Position numbers and translations under genes: made by a program. Under the pieces are notes generated by a model. That model saw only the letters and a program-made list of their open reading frames with translations. It had not been told where the DNA came from and searched no databases. Positions 18,206-27,703 of a DNA stretch of 64,000 nucleotides are shown here, one piece after another. Location of the stretch: positions 248,001-312,000 of the forward strand of contig JAJFGV010000043.1 of assembly GCA_021775965.1 (NCBI GenBank). Reading direction: 5' to 3'. Positions within the stretch are counted from its first letter, which is position 1. Every line of letters starts with the position of its first letter. Source of the DNA: Alphaproteobacteria bacterium. Lineage in GTDB: Bacteria > Pseudomonadota > Alphaproteobacteria > Micavibrionales > Micavibrionaceae.

Positions 18206-18673
18206 CTATCGTTTCCAACGAAAATCGGAAAGAGCCTCTAATGCCTTTTCTTTCTGGCAGGCACGATAATCCGAAACCGCGAGAGCATGACGGTTGTTAT
18301 CGGCGATCGAACCACTTGTTTGCCAGAGGTCAAGACGGGCTTTTCCGCGTCGGGGTTTGGCAATTTCCTTGGGGCCGAGGGCAAAACGAACACCAAAGAC
18401 GACGCCGAGAGCCGCCGCTTTTCCAGCCGAGCGCTGGTTTCTGTCCATGGCAGAGACTGAGTTTGTTTGATGGATGGATTTGAGCAGGGGAAGGCACGAA
18501 TCCGCCATGGTCGAGGAGGGAGAGTCCGAGAGCAGAGCAGAGCGCTCTGCGTTCTCAACTGATGACGCGGGATCCTGGGCCTCAAAGGCCTGAACGGATC
18601 CTGCGGTAAACGTAAGTACAATCGCAAATGCGAGTAACTTTTTAACTGGAAATTTTTTAAAAGCGGAGCGCAT
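18206..18673 (-). CDS. Unknown secreted protein
   Basis: The start is set at MRSAFKKFPVKKLLAF, which opens a clear Sec signal peptide cut after VQA; a start 16 codons upstream would put a charged tail before it. The mature part of about 125 aa has two cysteines far apart (DSCLPLLKS and YRACQKEK) that may form a disulphide, and a basic C terminus. There is no family match that I recognise. A 252-base gap separates it from the divergent adhesin-like gene upstream. Confidence 0.65.
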   Translation of the reverse strand: MRSAFKKFPVKKLLAFAIVLTFTAGSVQAFEAQDPASSVENAERSALLSDSPSSTMADSCLPLLKSIHQTNSVSAMDRNQRSAGKAAALGVVFGVRFALGPKEIAKPRRGKARLDLWQTSGSIADNNRHALAVSDYRACQKEKALEALSDFRWKR

Positions 18674-18925
18674 ATCTTTTTCTTCTTGCTGCTTCACACC
18701 TGTCTCAATCTCGATACCCATTTTCTTATTCCCACCTGGCCTGTGCGCCTGTTTTCCTTTTTATTTTTCCGGAGACCTTCAAACCTATCCTTCGGGTTAG
18801 TGATCTCTCTATACTTCATTTTGAACACAAAACGATCCTTATGGCAAATACTATCGTTTCGATTTTAGGGTGTTCTTCTGGCAAAAGTTTTGAATATTTA
18901 GTTCGAATTTTAGGGGTATTACTGT

Positions 18926-21391
18926 ATGGTTTTTGTGTTTATGATAAGTGAAAATGCCTTAAACCTTTTTAATTCCATGTCTTTCAGAAATTTAAAATAT
19001 ATCTTGCCGCTTTTACCCCTCTTCCCTTCACTGGCATTTGCTGGTGAGGAGTTGAAAGCACGGGCGGAGATTAACTGGCGTTATGGTTCGGAGCGCTCGA
19101 TTTTGATGAGTGAGTTCTGGGTGCCGGTGGCGCAGGATGCCGATAGCGTGTTTTACGGCGATCTGCGGATGATGGGCGATGACCAGAGCAATCGCGAGGG
19201 TAATCTGGGGGTTGGCTATCGGAAGATTACGCAGGCGCCAGTGCTGGGCAAAGGGGTTATTGGCGGGAATGCCTGGATCGACCGGCGGTTAACGGCGCTG
19301 GGCTCAACCCTGCATCAGACCACGATTGGCGGCGAATGGTTCGGCGATGAATACGACATTCGCATCAACGGTTACATCCCGCTTTCGAATGAAGAATTTC
19401 ATGTTGTGCCCAACCCCGATGCCGGACCTGCGCGTCTGGTCGGCTCGCAGATTATTGTTGATACGAATGGTATTGCGCGCGAAGAACCACAGGCCGGGTT
19501 TGATATGGAGCTTGGATGGAGCGTGCCGTTTTTGCAAGAGCATACAGATAGCTTTCGCGTTTACGCCGGCGGGTTTCATTTTGCCGGTGATCAATCCGAA
19601 GATGTGACCGGCTGGCGCGTGCGTGCGTTGGCGGATGTGACGAGTGATGTTCAGATTGGCGGGCGGTTCCAAAGTGATGATGAGCGCGGATCACAAGGGT
19701 TTTTGGAAGCGACCGTGCGTTTTCCGCTGGGGCACAAGAAGAGTTACAGGAAAGAAGGTCTGCGCGCGCGGCTCGATGAAAGTCCCGAGCGCGATATTGA
19801 TATCGTGACCGGAACGGCCACCGTCGATAGCGGGCAGAGTAAAGTTGTGCTGAATGCAGCGACCGGTACGCCGCAGGAAATTCTTCATGTCGACAACACC
19901 GCAGCAGGTGGTGGTGACGGCAGCGTTGAGACGCCGTTTGATACGCTTGCAAATGCCGCGGCCGCGTCTTCGGCGCAAGGGATCATTTACGTTCACACCG
20001 GCGATGGTGCCAACACCAATCAGGATCAGGGCATAACCTTAAACAAAGCCGGGCAGCAGCTTATCGGCGCCGGTTCCAATTTTGTGTATGATGCTGGACG
20101 CTTTACCACGGATATCGGACAGGATGCTACCAACACTCTGATCATCGCAGCCAGCGCAGCGCCCGTGATTACGAATGTGAACGCAACCAGTGACGGCATT
20201 ACCGTCAATGCCAATAATATTATAGTTGCAGGCGTGACCATTGATGGCGCAACACGGGACGGTATTTTGATCGAAGCCGATGGCGGCGCGGCCAGTGCGC
20301 AAAACATCACTATCAGCAATGTCACCGCGATCAATAACCGCCACGGGATTTACATCCATGGTGCCAATGGCGGTGCGATCAGCACGATGGTACAAGGCGC
20401 GGTGACCATGACAAATTCACAACACGGCATCGCGGTTTATGATGACACCAGCGGCACGTTCAACGCCGATCTTGGTGGCGGCGCTATGGGATCGACCGGC
20501 GGCAATGTGCTGGCCGGGAACACGCTGGAGGATCTGGCCGTTGAGCTCGATGGCGGCACGCTGCAGGCCCAAAATAACTGGTGGGGACAGGCCGCAGGCC
20601 CCGATCAGGATAACCCCGGCATCGGCATCCGCCCGCAAATCTATTACGGCGCACCCATCAATGACGGCCTCGCCGGGCACTGGACGTTCGATAGTGAGTG
20701 GACCGATAATACCACAGCCTATGACCGGTCAGGCAATACAAATGATGGGGCTCTTAACGGCGGTCTCGCTCTCGCTGATCAGGTGACAGGGCAGGTCGGG
20801 GAAGCGCTGGATTTTGATGGGGTTGGGGATTTTGTGGAAGTGCCGGATTCTGCAACCTTACGGCCAGGCGCAGGTTCGAGCTGGACTATAGTTGCCTGGG
20901 CAAGGCCACCTAATGTTAATCAACGAACAACAATCCTTTCAAAACGACAAGATGGGGGAGATTTTGAGCAATATGGGATGACTATTGCAGACGATGCTTC
21001 CAGTGGCGTTTTAGGCAAACGTTTAACTGCTGTATACCGCACAAATATTGGTACAGATCGTTTATACGATACGACAACAAATGTTGCAGATGATAGCTGG
21101 CATCATTTGATCGCCGTTGCCGATCAACCGGCCAGTATTATACGCCTTTATTCCGATACCGTAGAATTGGCTACTGATTCCACCAACAGCAGTGGCGGTT
21201 GGCCAACCGTCAATAATCCTGACCCGCTTCGCATAGGTAGTCATAATGGGCTCGGTAACTTTTTCCAAAATGAAATTGATGATGTCCGTGTTTACAACCG
21301 TGCGCTTTCCGCCCCTGAAATCGCCGAACTCTACCGCATGGATGCGTCCAGTACGGTGAATACCTCCGGTTTTCTAGGAGTCGCTCCATAA
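18926..21391 (+). CDS. Inverse-autotransporter-like barrel with beta-helix and LamG domain (putative adhesin)
   Basis: 821 aa surface protein. The leader ends in LAFAG. Residues about 40-280 resemble the inverse autotransporter (intimin/invasin) barrel: RAEINWRYGSERSILMSEFW, a lysine/arginine-rich exit (KKSYRKEGL) and repeated GYR/GGEWFGDEYDIRINGY strands. Residues about 311-570 look like a right-handed parallel beta-helix (repeated INN/ITI/GIYIHG rungs). Residues about 578-810 form a LamG/concanavalin-type lectin domain (AGHWTFDSEW, VEVPDSATLRPG, SWHHLIAVAD, LRIGSHN). The first ATG has AGGGG at a 9-base spacing; ATG 18977 is an alternative giving a shorter signal. Probable role: carbohydrate or cell-surface attachment. 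Confidence 0.82.
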   Translation: MVFVFMISENALNLFNSMSFRNLKYILPLLPLFPSLAFAGEELKARAEINWRYGSERSILMSEFWVPVAQDADSVFYGDLRMMGDDQSNREGNLGVGYRKITQAPVLGKGVIGGNAWIDRRLTALGSTLHQTTIGGEWFGDEYDIRINGYIPLSNEEFHVVPNPDAGPARLVGSQIIVDTNGIAREEPQAGFDMELGWSVPFLQEHTDSFRVYAGGFHFAGDQSEDVTGWRVRALADVTSDVQIGGRFQSDDERGSQGFLEATVRFPLGHKKSYRKEGLRARLDESPERDIDIVTGTATVDSGQSKVVLNAATGTPQEILHVDNTAAGGGDGSVETPFDTLANAAAASSAQGIIYVHTGDGANTNQDQGITLNKAGQQLIGAGSNFVYDAGRFTTDIGQDATNTLIIAASAAPVITNVNATSDGITVNANNIIVAGVTIDGATRDGILIEADGGAASAQNITISNVTAINNRHGIYIHGANGGAISTMVQGAVTMTNSQHGIAVYDDTSGTFNADLGGGAMGSTGGNVLAGNTLEDLAVELDGGTLQAQNNWWGQAAGPDQDNPGIGIRPQIYYGAPINDGLAGHWTFDSEWTDNTTAYDRSGNTNDGALNGGLALADQVTGQVGEALDFDGVGDFVEVPDSATLRPGAGSSWTIVAWARPPNVNQRTTILSKRQDGGDFEQYGMTIADDASSGVLGKRLTAVYRTNIGTDRLYDTTTNVADDSWHHLIAVADQPASIIRLYSDTVELATDSTNSSGGWPTVNNPDPLRIGSHNGLGNFFQNEIDDVRVYNRALSAPEIAELYRMDASSTVNTSGFLGVAP

Positions 21392-21490
21392 AAGCTCGAT
21401 TTTGCATACAAACATCTAACCTCTTGCAAAAACACTCGATTCAGGCAAACATAGAGCCTTGTTTTCGCCCTTAATAAAGGAGGCTTGGCT

Positions 21491-22027
21491 ATGCGTATTG
21501 TTGATATGCCTGAGTTCAAAGACAAGAGTCAGGTTCTGAGCTTTGATCAGAACACGGCCGTGTGTGATGCTGTTGATTCCATGGCCCAGAAAAATTACGG
21601 GGCCATTATCGTTACAAAAAGCGGCAAGCTGGCCGGGGTTTTTACCGAGCGTGACCTGCTCCGCCGCGTGGCCGCCGGGCGGATGGATCTTAAAAAGACC
21701 AAGCTCAAAGACGTGATGTCCACCGATATCAAAACCGCGAAAGAGGGCGATAAAATTGCCGATTCTTTGCGCCGTATGAACCAGGGACGATTCCGCCATT
21801 TGCCGGTGCTTGATGACAAAGGCAATGTGACGGGCATGCTCAGCCAGGGGGATTTTGTGGCGCTCACGCTCACCGATGCGCTGCATCTCACGGGTATCAC
21901 GGCGCGCGCCGAGGTCGAAAAAGGCAATTCAACGCCGTTTTCTATGATCTTTGCGATTGTGATTTATACGCTGGGATTGTTGTTTGTGGTTTCCGCGCTG
22001 GGATTTTGGGGCACCGGCGGGCCTTAA
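21491..22027 (+). CDS. CBS-domain membrane protein
   Basis: A pair of CBS domains (residues about 1-60: FDQNTAVCDAVDSMAQKNYG..., GVFTERDLLRRV; residues about 65-125: VMSTDIKTAKEGDKIADSL..., RHLPVLDDKGNVTGMLSQGD) followed by one C-terminal membrane segment (IFAIVIYTLGLLFVVSALGF). CBS pairs bind adenine nucleotides and sense energy status. The membrane anchor suggests control of a membrane process that cannot be named here. The start follows a strong AGGAGG at a 7-base spacing; a TTG two codons upstream is less likely. Confidence 0.88.
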   Translation: MRIVDMPEFKDKSQVLSFDQNTAVCDAVDSMAQKNYGAIIVTKSGKLAGVFTERDLLRRVAAGRMDLKKTKLKDVMSTDIKTAKEGDKIADSLRRMNQGRFRHLPVLDDKGNVTGMLSQGDFVALTLTDALHLTGITARAEVEKGNSTPFSMIFAIVIYTLGLLFVVSALGFWGTGGP

Positions 22028-22072
22028 AGACTTCGTACTTTGCTTTAAATCAAAAATAAAATTTGGTGGAAT

Positions 22073-23329
22073 TTACTGATTCATACCCGTGAAGAACTCA
22101 TCATTGGTCTTCGTGTCTTTCATCTTGCCCAGCAGGAACTCAACCGCATCGACGGTGCCCATTGGGTTAAGAATACGGCGCAGCACCCACATTTTCTGTA
22201 GTGTTGCCTGATCGACCAGAAGCTCTTCTTTCCGTGTACCGGATTTTTGAATATCGATGGCCGGGAAGACGCGTTTGTCGGCCAGTTTACGGTCTAGAAC
22301 AATTTCAGAGTTACCCGTGCCTTTAAATTCTTCGAAGATGACTTCATCCATACGGCTACCGGTATCAATCAGCGCGGTGGCGATAATGGTGAGTGACCCG
22401 CCTTGTTCAATATTCCGCGCCGCGCCGAAGAAACGTTTCGGGCGCTGGAGCGCGTTGGCATCAACGCCACCGGTTAGAACCTTACCAGAGCTTGGCACCA
22501 CGGTGTTGTACGCACGGGCCAGACGGGTAATAGAATCGAGTAAGATAATCACATCGCGTTTGTGTTCGGTCAGGCGCTTGGCCTTTTCCATGACCATTTC
22601 GGCGACCTGTACGTGTCTTGAGGCCGGCTCATCAAAGGTCGAGGAAATCACCTCACCCTTTACGGAGCGGGCCATATCGGTCACCTCTTCGGGGCGCTCA
22701 TCGATCAAAAGAACGATCAAGTACGCCTCTGGATGGTTTGCGGCGATGGAATGCGCAATTTCCTGCAGCATCACAGTTTTACCCGTACGTGGCGGCGCGA
22801 CAATCAGCGCGCGCTGGCCAAATCCGATCGGCGAAGTCAGTTCAATCACACGCTGAACCGTGCCTTTTTTGGTCGGGTCGTCGAATTCGAGGTTGATTTT
22901 GCGGTCCGGGTAAAGCGGCGTCAGATTGTCGAAATTAATGCGGTGGCGGAGTTTATCGGGCGACTCGTTATTAATAGCGCCAACACGGAGAAGCGCGAAA
23001 TAACGCTCTGAATCCTTGGGGGCGCGGATCTCGCCTTCGACGATATCGCCTGTACGCAGGCCGAAACGGCGAACCTGGCTGGGGGAGACATAAATATCAT
23101 CCGGGCCGGGCAGGTAGTTTTCCTCGGGACTGCGCAGGAAGCCAAAGCCATCCTGCAGCACTTCGAGGACACCAACGCCGGAAATCGGAACATTTTGCTG
23201 GGCCAGCTGCTTGAGGATGGCAAACATCATATCCTGCTTGCGCATCGAATTGCAGTTTTCGATCTCAAGCTCTTCAGCGAAAGCCAATAGCTCTGCGGGA
23301 GAGCGCGTTTTTAATTCTGTTAGATTCAT
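22073..23329 (-). CDS. rho: Transcription termination factor Rho
   Basis: Hexameric RNA-dependent ATPase that ends transcription. N-terminal Rho domain ([15 protein letters not shown]), cold-shock RNA-binding domain ([21 protein letters not shown]), Walker [12 protein letters not shown] near residue 177, Walker B ([11 protein letters not shown]), Q-loop and R-loop ([19 protein letters not shown]). The 418 aa length is standard. It lies next to hemJ-hemH-hemE as in many alphaproteobacteria. The 238-base leader with a hairpin fits autogenous attenuation, known for rho in other bacteria. Confidence 0.98.
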   Translation of the reverse strand: MNLTELKTRSPAELLAFAEELEIENCNSMRKQDMMFAILKQLAQQNVPISGVGVLEVLQDGFGFLRSPEENYLPGPDDIYVSPSQVRRFGLRTGDIVEGEIRAPKDSERYFALLRVGAINNESPDKLRHRINFDNLTPLYPDRKINLEFDDPTKKGTVQRVIELTSPIGFGQRALIVAPPRTGKTVMLQEIAHSIAANHPEAYLIVLLIDERPEEVTDMARSVKGEVISSTFDEPASRHVQVAEMVMEKAKRLTEHKRDVIILLDSITRLARAYNTVVPSSGKVLTGGVDANALQRPKRFFGAARNIEQGGSLTIIATALIDTGSRMDEVIFEEFKGTGNSEIVLDRKLADKRVFPAIDIQKSGTRKEELLVDQATLQKMWVLRRILNPMGTVDAVEFLLGKMKDTKTNDEFFTGMNQ

Positions 23330-23468
23330 GAAATTTTCTTCATTGTCTTGTTCGAGCCGGGCAAAAGCCTTGAATTACAAGCTTTTCCAAACCCCAAGTC
23401 TAATCCTAAAGCCGGACCTCCCGGCAAAAATTAAATACCCAAATTTTCATGGATTTCTTTATAAGACA

Positions 23469-23490
23469 GGCCCTTTATACCCACAGGGCC
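23469..23490 (-). promoter_or_regulatory. Hairpin in the rho leader
   Basis: Perfect stem GGCCCT/AGGGCC with a 10-base loop, about 140 bases before the rho start. It is followed on the coding strand by AT-rich sequence without a clear T-run. The 23330-23567 interval has no gene. A role in rho autoregulation or in ending the hemJ transcript is inference. Confidence 0.45.
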
Positions 23491-23567
23491 ATGGTGTGTC
23501 AAGCACTTATACCATCATATTATATCTATGATTGAAGCGCCATATATTTTTCATAATTATGCAGAGG

Positions 23568-24014
23568 CTAGAACGGTTCGGCCACGGCCATCACAACAAT
23601 CACCACCATAATCGCAGCCGGGATTTCGTTCATGATGCGGTAGAATTTGGCTTCTCGTACGTTCTCATCGGCGGCAAAGACTTTGACCCATTTGGCGAAC
23701 GCCATGTGCAGGCCGGTCATGAGGACAACGCCCAGCAGCTTCACATGCATCCAGCCACCATCAAACAGCGCCGGGTTGGCAATGATCATCAAAATGCCAA
23801 ACAGCCACACCGCCATCATCGCCGGGTTCATGATGATTTTCAGCAGGCGTTTTTCCATGATTTTAAAGGTTGCGGACTTGTTAGAGCCGTTTTCAGCCTC
23901 GGTGTGATAGACAAACAGCCGCGGCAGATACAGCATCCCCGCCATCCAGGCGATAATGCTGATGATGTGGAGCGCGCGGAGCCAATCATAGTTTTGGGAG
24001 AGAATTTCCTGCAT
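23568..24014 (-). CDS. hemJ: Protoporphyrinogen IX oxidase HemJ
   Basis: Membrane enzyme that oxidises protoporphyrinogen IX in haem synthesis. The 148 aa protein has four hydrophobic helices. The family signature ALHIISIIAWMAGMLYLPRLFVYH near residue 14 includes the essential histidine. The conserved KIMEKRLLKIIMNPAM block with its lysine follows, and the terminal helix is AIMVVIVVMAVAEPF. With hemH and hemE just upstream it completes a late-haem cluster. It replaces HemG/HemY, none of which is seen here. Confidence 0.95.
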   Translation of the reverse strand: MQEILSQNYDWLRALHIISIIAWMAGMLYLPRLFVYHTEAENGSNKSATFKIMEKRLLKIIMNPAMMAVWLFGILMIIANPALFDGGWMHVKLLGVVLMTGLHMAFAKWVKVFAADENVREAKFYRIMNEIPAAIMVVIVVMAVAEPF

Positions 24015-24139
24015 GGGATTGTTTTACCGCGCGAAGTCCTGCGGAGTCCATAGGGCGAAGCAGGAAAGATCCGAAGGGACTTTATTGTTGACATAAACTT
24101 ATTTAACATGATTAATTCAACAGCCCTACGGAGAATAAA

Positions 24140-24436
24140 ATGCAAACAGCAGATACTGCATACATATTATTTCTAACCCTCTTTCTAGGGTGGTTCGGCA
24201 ATCAAACATATGCCGTACAAGCTAGCGACCCCTCCACTATTGGTATGCTTGGCGCTACATTGGTCCCTGCTTTCGCTGGAGCCGTGCTTGGATTTGGTGT
24301 ATCCGAATCACATCAAAACCCTCAAAACAACACTAGATCAAACGGAAGTAACCAAAACGGTGATGTTACGGAAGATGCTGCCTTGGCCACAGCAATTGCG
24401 TACGATGACGATGATTCAAATGACTTTGATATTTAA
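24140..24436 (+). CDS. Unknown small secreted or membrane protein, 98 aa
   Basis: ATG after a good ribosome site (ACGGAGA). The hydrophobic N terminus AYILFLTLFLGWFG could be a signal peptide cut after TYA. A second hydrophobic stretch (GMLGATLVPAFAGAVLGFGV) follows, then a Asn/Ser/Asp-rich acidic tail ending DDDDSNDFDI. There is no family I recognise. It lies on the opposite strand inside the haem cluster, its stop overlapping that of hemH, so it splits hemH from hemJ. Confidence 0.6.
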   Translation: MQTADTAYILFLTLFLGWFGNQTYAVQASDPSTIGMLGATLVPAFAGAVLGFGVSESHQNPQNNTRSNGSNQNGDVTEDAALATAIAYDDDDSNDFDI

Positions 24437-25533
24437 GCCTGTTGGCAGCACTGTTTGAAATTTCCTGGACACAAATTATCGTTTTCGGCGTGAATGCCCT
24501 CTTTATCTAAATTCTGCCGTACCAATTCAGCGAGCCCATCGATAAAATCCTCATGCGTGCCGACTGTTTGCGCGCGGTAATAGCCCGATATTCCTAGCTT
24601 TGCGGCCATGTGTTTGTATTCGATGTCGAGCTCGACCAGCGTTTCGACATGTTCCTGGGTGAAGGCGTGGGGGTAGATGATGACGGCTTTGTTATCGTGT
24701 GCGGCTTTTTCCAGCGCCTCGTCCAGTGACGGGGTGATCCATTTCAAACGACCGACGCGGGACTGGTAACAAATTTGCCAGTCAATCTCTTTGTTGTCAT
24801 TCTGAGGCGAAGCCGAAGAATCTCCCGGCTTCGTGGCATGAGATCCTTCACTATCGTTCAGGATGACATTAAGGGCCGCTACAATTTTCTCCGCCGCCTG
24901 TTCGCATTGCCATTGATAGGGATCGCCATCACGGATAATTTTTTCCGGCAGGCCGTGCGCGGAAAATAAAATGCGCGGATTATTGTGGCCGTCATTTTGT
25001 GCCTGACTATAAACCGTTTTGATGTTCTCGGCAGACGCTTTTATGAAGCCATTGTTGAGCGGATAGCAGCAAAGACCGCTGGTTGGAACATCAAGGTCAG
25101 CAAGGCTTGTAGCTTTATCCCAGGCCTCAAATGAAGAGCGTGTTGTGGTGGTTGAAAACTGCGGGTAAAGCGGTAGTAAAATGATCTTTTCCGGCGCATA
25201 TTTTTTAACATCTTGCACAACTTTTTCTGCCATCGGATGCCAGTACCGCATGCAGGTAAAAACTTTATAATTCCCTCCTAGTTTTTTTTCTAGTGCCTCT
25301 GCTTGTGCGTTTGTGTTTTCAAGAAGTGGTGATTTGAAACCTAATTCCTTGTAGCTATCATTCGCTTCACCGCGCGAGCGTGACGTACTTATTTTTTTTG
25401 CCAGCAGATATCGAAAGGGCAGCGGCAGACGCACGATGTTTTTATCCATGAAGAAATTAAATAGGAACGGCTCGATCGATTCTTTTGCGTCCGGCCCCCC
25501 GAGATTAAACAAAATAACAGCGGTTTTGGTCAT
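24433..25533 (-). CDS. hemH: Ferrochelatase
   Basis: Inserts ferrous iron into protoporphyrin IX, the last step of haem synthesis. Family marks: AVILFNLGGPDAKESIEPFLFN at the start, FSAHGLPEKIIRDGDPY with the catalytic histidine, WQICYQSRVGRLKWITPS and a C-terminal GFTQEHVETL-type helix (HAFTQEHVETLVEL). At 366 aa it is longer than the usual 320-345. About residues 222-246 (ILNDSEGSHATKPGDSSASP) are encoded by a palindromic repeat between the helix after the catalytic loop and the YQSRVG strand. The tail ends with three cysteines (CPGNFKQCCQQA). It overlaps hemE by 4 bases. Confidence 0.96.
   Translation of the reverse strand: MTKTAVILFNLGGPDAKESIEPFLFNFFMDKNIVRLPLPFRYLLAKKISTSRSRGEANDSYKELGFKSPLLENTNAQAEALEKKLGGNYKVFTCMRYWHPMAEKVVQDVKKYAPEKIILLPLYPQFSTTTTRSSFEAWDKATSLADLDVPTSGLCCYPLNNGFIKASAENIKTVYSQAQNDGHNNPRILFSAHGLPEKIIRDGDPYQWQCEQAAEKIVAALNVILNDSEGSHATKPGDSSASPQNDNKEIDWQICYQSRVGRLKWITPSLDEALEKAAHDNKAVIIYPHAFTQEHVETLVELDIEYKHMAAKLGISGYYRAQTVGTHEDFIDGLAELVRQNLDKEGIHAENDNLCPGNFKQCCQQA
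24796..24867. repeat. Palindromic repeat inserted in frame in hemH
   Basis: 72 bases from GTCATTCTGAGGCGAAGCCG to TCGTTCAGGATGAC. The arms are inverted repeats of each other (GTCATNCTGA and TCAGGATGAC, with GAAGAATCTC and GAGATCCTTC inside). It is the same family as 12243-12316 in mnmE. A length of 72 bases keeps the frame and adds 24 codons. Confidence 0.88.
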
Positions 25534-26582
25534 GATCTGAGCAGCCCGATCAGCTCTTCGACATGCTCAACCGGTGTGTCCTTGTGGATGCCGTGGCCGA
25601 GATTGAAGACAAATTGGCCATCTGATAAATCTCCTAAAACCCTTTCCACAGCCAGTTTTAACGCATCACCACCAGCCAGCAGCGCCATGGGATCAAGATT
25701 GCCCTGGACCGGCATGAGGGGCTGCAGAGCCTGCGCCGCCCATTTGGTGGGCACCTGACTATCGAGACCGAGCGCTGTAACACCTGTGCCTTCTGCGTAG
25801 GCTATGTAGTTATATCCAGCGCCTTTGGGAAAGCCGATGATGGGGATATCGGGGTGGGAAGTTTTGACCAGATCAACGATTTTCTTTGTCGGTTCAATCG
25901 CCCATTTTTGAAACTCATCGCTATCCAATGCACCGGCCCAACTATCAAAAATTTGTAGCGTTTCCGCACCGGCTTCAATTTGTTTTATCAAATAATGCGC
26001 GGTGGATTCGACAAGTAAATCTATCATCGTTGAAAATAATTCAGGTTGGCCATAGGCCATTTTTTTAACGTTGGAAAAATCTTTGCTACCACCACCTTCG
26101 ACCATGTAGGTTGCTACCGTCCACGGCGCGCCGGCAAAACCGATCAGTGCGGTTTTGTCATCAAGCTCTCCAGAGACTTTCGAAAGGGCCTCATAAACAG
26201 GGGTGAGCCTGGATTCCAGCTGATCAGTATTCAACTTTGCTAATGCTGATCCATCACGAATTGGGTCTAGTTTCGGCCCTTCACCAGCAACAAAATCCAG
26301 GCTTTGACCCAGAGCGTGAGGGATCACGAGAATATCAGAAAAAATTATGGCCGCATCCATACCAAAACGATGGATCGGTTGCAGCGTAATTTCGCACGCG
26401 GCATCCGGATTAAACGCCATGTCGAGAAAACCGTTTTTTCTGGTGCGTAATTCTCGGTACTCGGGCAAGTACCTTCCAGCTTGGCGCATAAACCAAAACG
26501 GAATATGATTGGATTGGTTTCCATTCAAAACTTCCAGAAATGGTTTTGACGGCGCTATTGTTTTTCTTGCTGGCTGATTCAT
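25530..26582 (-). CDS. hemE: Uroporphyrinogen decarboxylase
   Basis: Converts uroporphyrinogen III to coproporphyrinogen III. The signature PFWFMRQAGRYLPEYRELR is near residue 29, the substrate-binding IIFSDILVIPHALGQ and GFAGAPWTVATYM segments are intact, and the NLGHGIHKDTPVEHV motif is near the end. The 350 aa length is standard. It is first gene of hemE-hemH and lies immediately left of the divergent, gene-free candidate origin, the same place hemE occupies next to oriC in Caulobacter and Rickettsia. Confidence 0.97.
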   Translation of the reverse strand: MNQPARKTIAPSKPFLEVLNGNQSNHIPFWFMRQAGRYLPEYRELRTRKNGFLDMAFNPDAACEITLQPIHRFGMDAAIIFSDILVIPHALGQSLDFVAGEGPKLDPIRDGSALAKLNTDQLESRLTPVYEALSKVSGELDDKTALIGFAGAPWTVATYMVEGGGSKDFSNVKKMAYGQPELFSTMIDLLVESTAHYLIKQIEAGAETLQIFDSWAGALDSDEFQKWAIEPTKKIVDLVKTSHPDIPIIGFPKGAGYNYIAYAEGTGVTALGLDSQVPTKWAAQALQPLMPVQGNLDPMALLAGGDALKLAVERVLGDLSDGQFVFNLGHGIHKDTPVEHVEELIGLLRS

Positions 26583-26960
26583 TTTATTTATCCTTTTTTG
26601 GCCTTTCGAAAATGACCATACGGCCTTCTTACAAATATAAATATATATTTAAAAAGAGGTTGTAGATAGTAGTAGGGCCTGTGTGGAACGGGGATAGATT
26701 TTATGCGGAGATTCGTACACAGATGTATGAGATTACGAATGAAAGCATAGCTCACGATTCGCATAGATTCGTCCCAAGATGCAGAAAAAGGCTCTGGAGA
26801 TTTTTGCTGGCGTGAATAAGGCCCCTTAAGAAAAATTACGTATCTGGGGGTATTTTCATCCCTTATTTAATACCGAATGCATTCATGATTCTTTCACAGA
26901 GCTATCACATGTGATAATTATGAAGGGTTGAGTCATTGAGAGGTTACAAAAGAATCACAT
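26583..26960. other. Candidate replication origin (oriC) region
   Basis: 378 bases without a gene, at the point where long-range transcription diverges (parB to hemE leftward, ppsR to dnaQ rightward). It contains six GANTC sites in 247 bases (26710, 26756, 26766, 26887, 26930, 26952), where about one is expected, and CcrM-type GANTC clusters mark alphaproteobacterial origins. Three share GATTCG. There is an AT-rich run (26632-26655) and a TATCACATGTGATA palindrome at about 26903-26916. No DnaA box within two mismatches of TTATCCACA was found, so the call is tentative. Confidence 0.5.
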
Positions 26961-27575
26961 ATGTTTGCTGAAGCCTTTACAAAGCTGGAACTTGCTGACG
27001 CCGCGACGGTGTTGGATCAGGTGAATCCGCTGCTCGAGGGCACGCCGTTTGACCCGGTCGAAACCACTGTCATGAGTCATGATATCCCGTTTTATCCGGG
27101 CTATCAGTTTTTGGATATTGGTGATCATTCGGTCAGCCCGCCAATGCGGCGCTTTGTGATTTATAAGCCGGGTGACATCGTGGTACTGGATTGGACCAAT
27201 GAGCCGATTTATGCACTCAACAAAAAACTGCCTATTACTGTCACCGATGAAAACGTTGCTGATTATGTGCGGTTTTTCTTTGCCTATATAAGAGGTCGTC
27301 ACGGGCGCTTTATTGTGACCGAAAATGTCGATGACATTAACTGGAAGGAAGATCCGCCGCCGGCCGCGCGCAAAGCGATTGGTAAAATGCTGGGGCCGGT
27401 TGCGGTAAAGCAAAAGGCGGAAAACGGCGTGTATTGCCTCGGCGCGCAGGTGATGTTCAAGGATTCGTTGTTCAAGACCGATATCTATGTGAAGCCGGAC
27501 GGTACGGTCACGCTGACGGACGAAGAATTGTTGATTGAGGACATGCCGGTGCTGGATGACGTGTTTGGTCAGTAG
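26961..27575 (+). CDS. Unknown conserved-looking protein, 204 aa
   Basis: Not recognised. Soluble, acidic and without a signal peptide. Notable segments are FYPGYQFLDIGDHS, IVVLDWTNEPIYALN and VADYVRFFFAYIRGRHGRF. The mixed alpha/beta pattern and even codon use suggest a real, vertically kept gene. It is the first gene to the right of the candidate origin. Its only ribosome-site candidate (GAGAGG) is rather far from the ATG at about 17 bases. Confidence 0.75.
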   Translation: MFAEAFTKLELADAATVLDQVNPLLEGTPFDPVETTVMSHDIPFYPGYQFLDIGDHSVSPPMRRFVIYKPGDIVVLDWTNEPIYALNKKLPITVTDENVADYVRFFFAYIRGRHGRFIVTENVDDINWKEDPPPAARKAIGKMLGPVAVKQKAENGVYCLGAQVMFKDSLFKTDIYVKPDGTVTLTDEELLIEDMPVLDDVFGQ

Positions 27576-27703
27576 AGCTTCCTCCACCTAGACCGTAGAT
27601 ATTGTTATCCTTTCGCTTTCGTCAGGGCTATGGCGAACAAGTCGGTCTGATTGCATAAATTCCCCCAAAGGTTAACGAAACCTCACCAAACACCCCTCAT
27701 ATG

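Noticed and set aside
23532-24053. 173-codon plus-strand frame over hemJ, rich in His and Asn
   Set aside because: It is the antisense shadow of hemJ; the minus-strand product has the complete HemJ signature.
26583-26960. DnaA boxes in the candidate origin
   Set aside because: The closest matches to TTATCCACA (around 26681, 26714 and 26891) differ at three or more positions, so none is listed.
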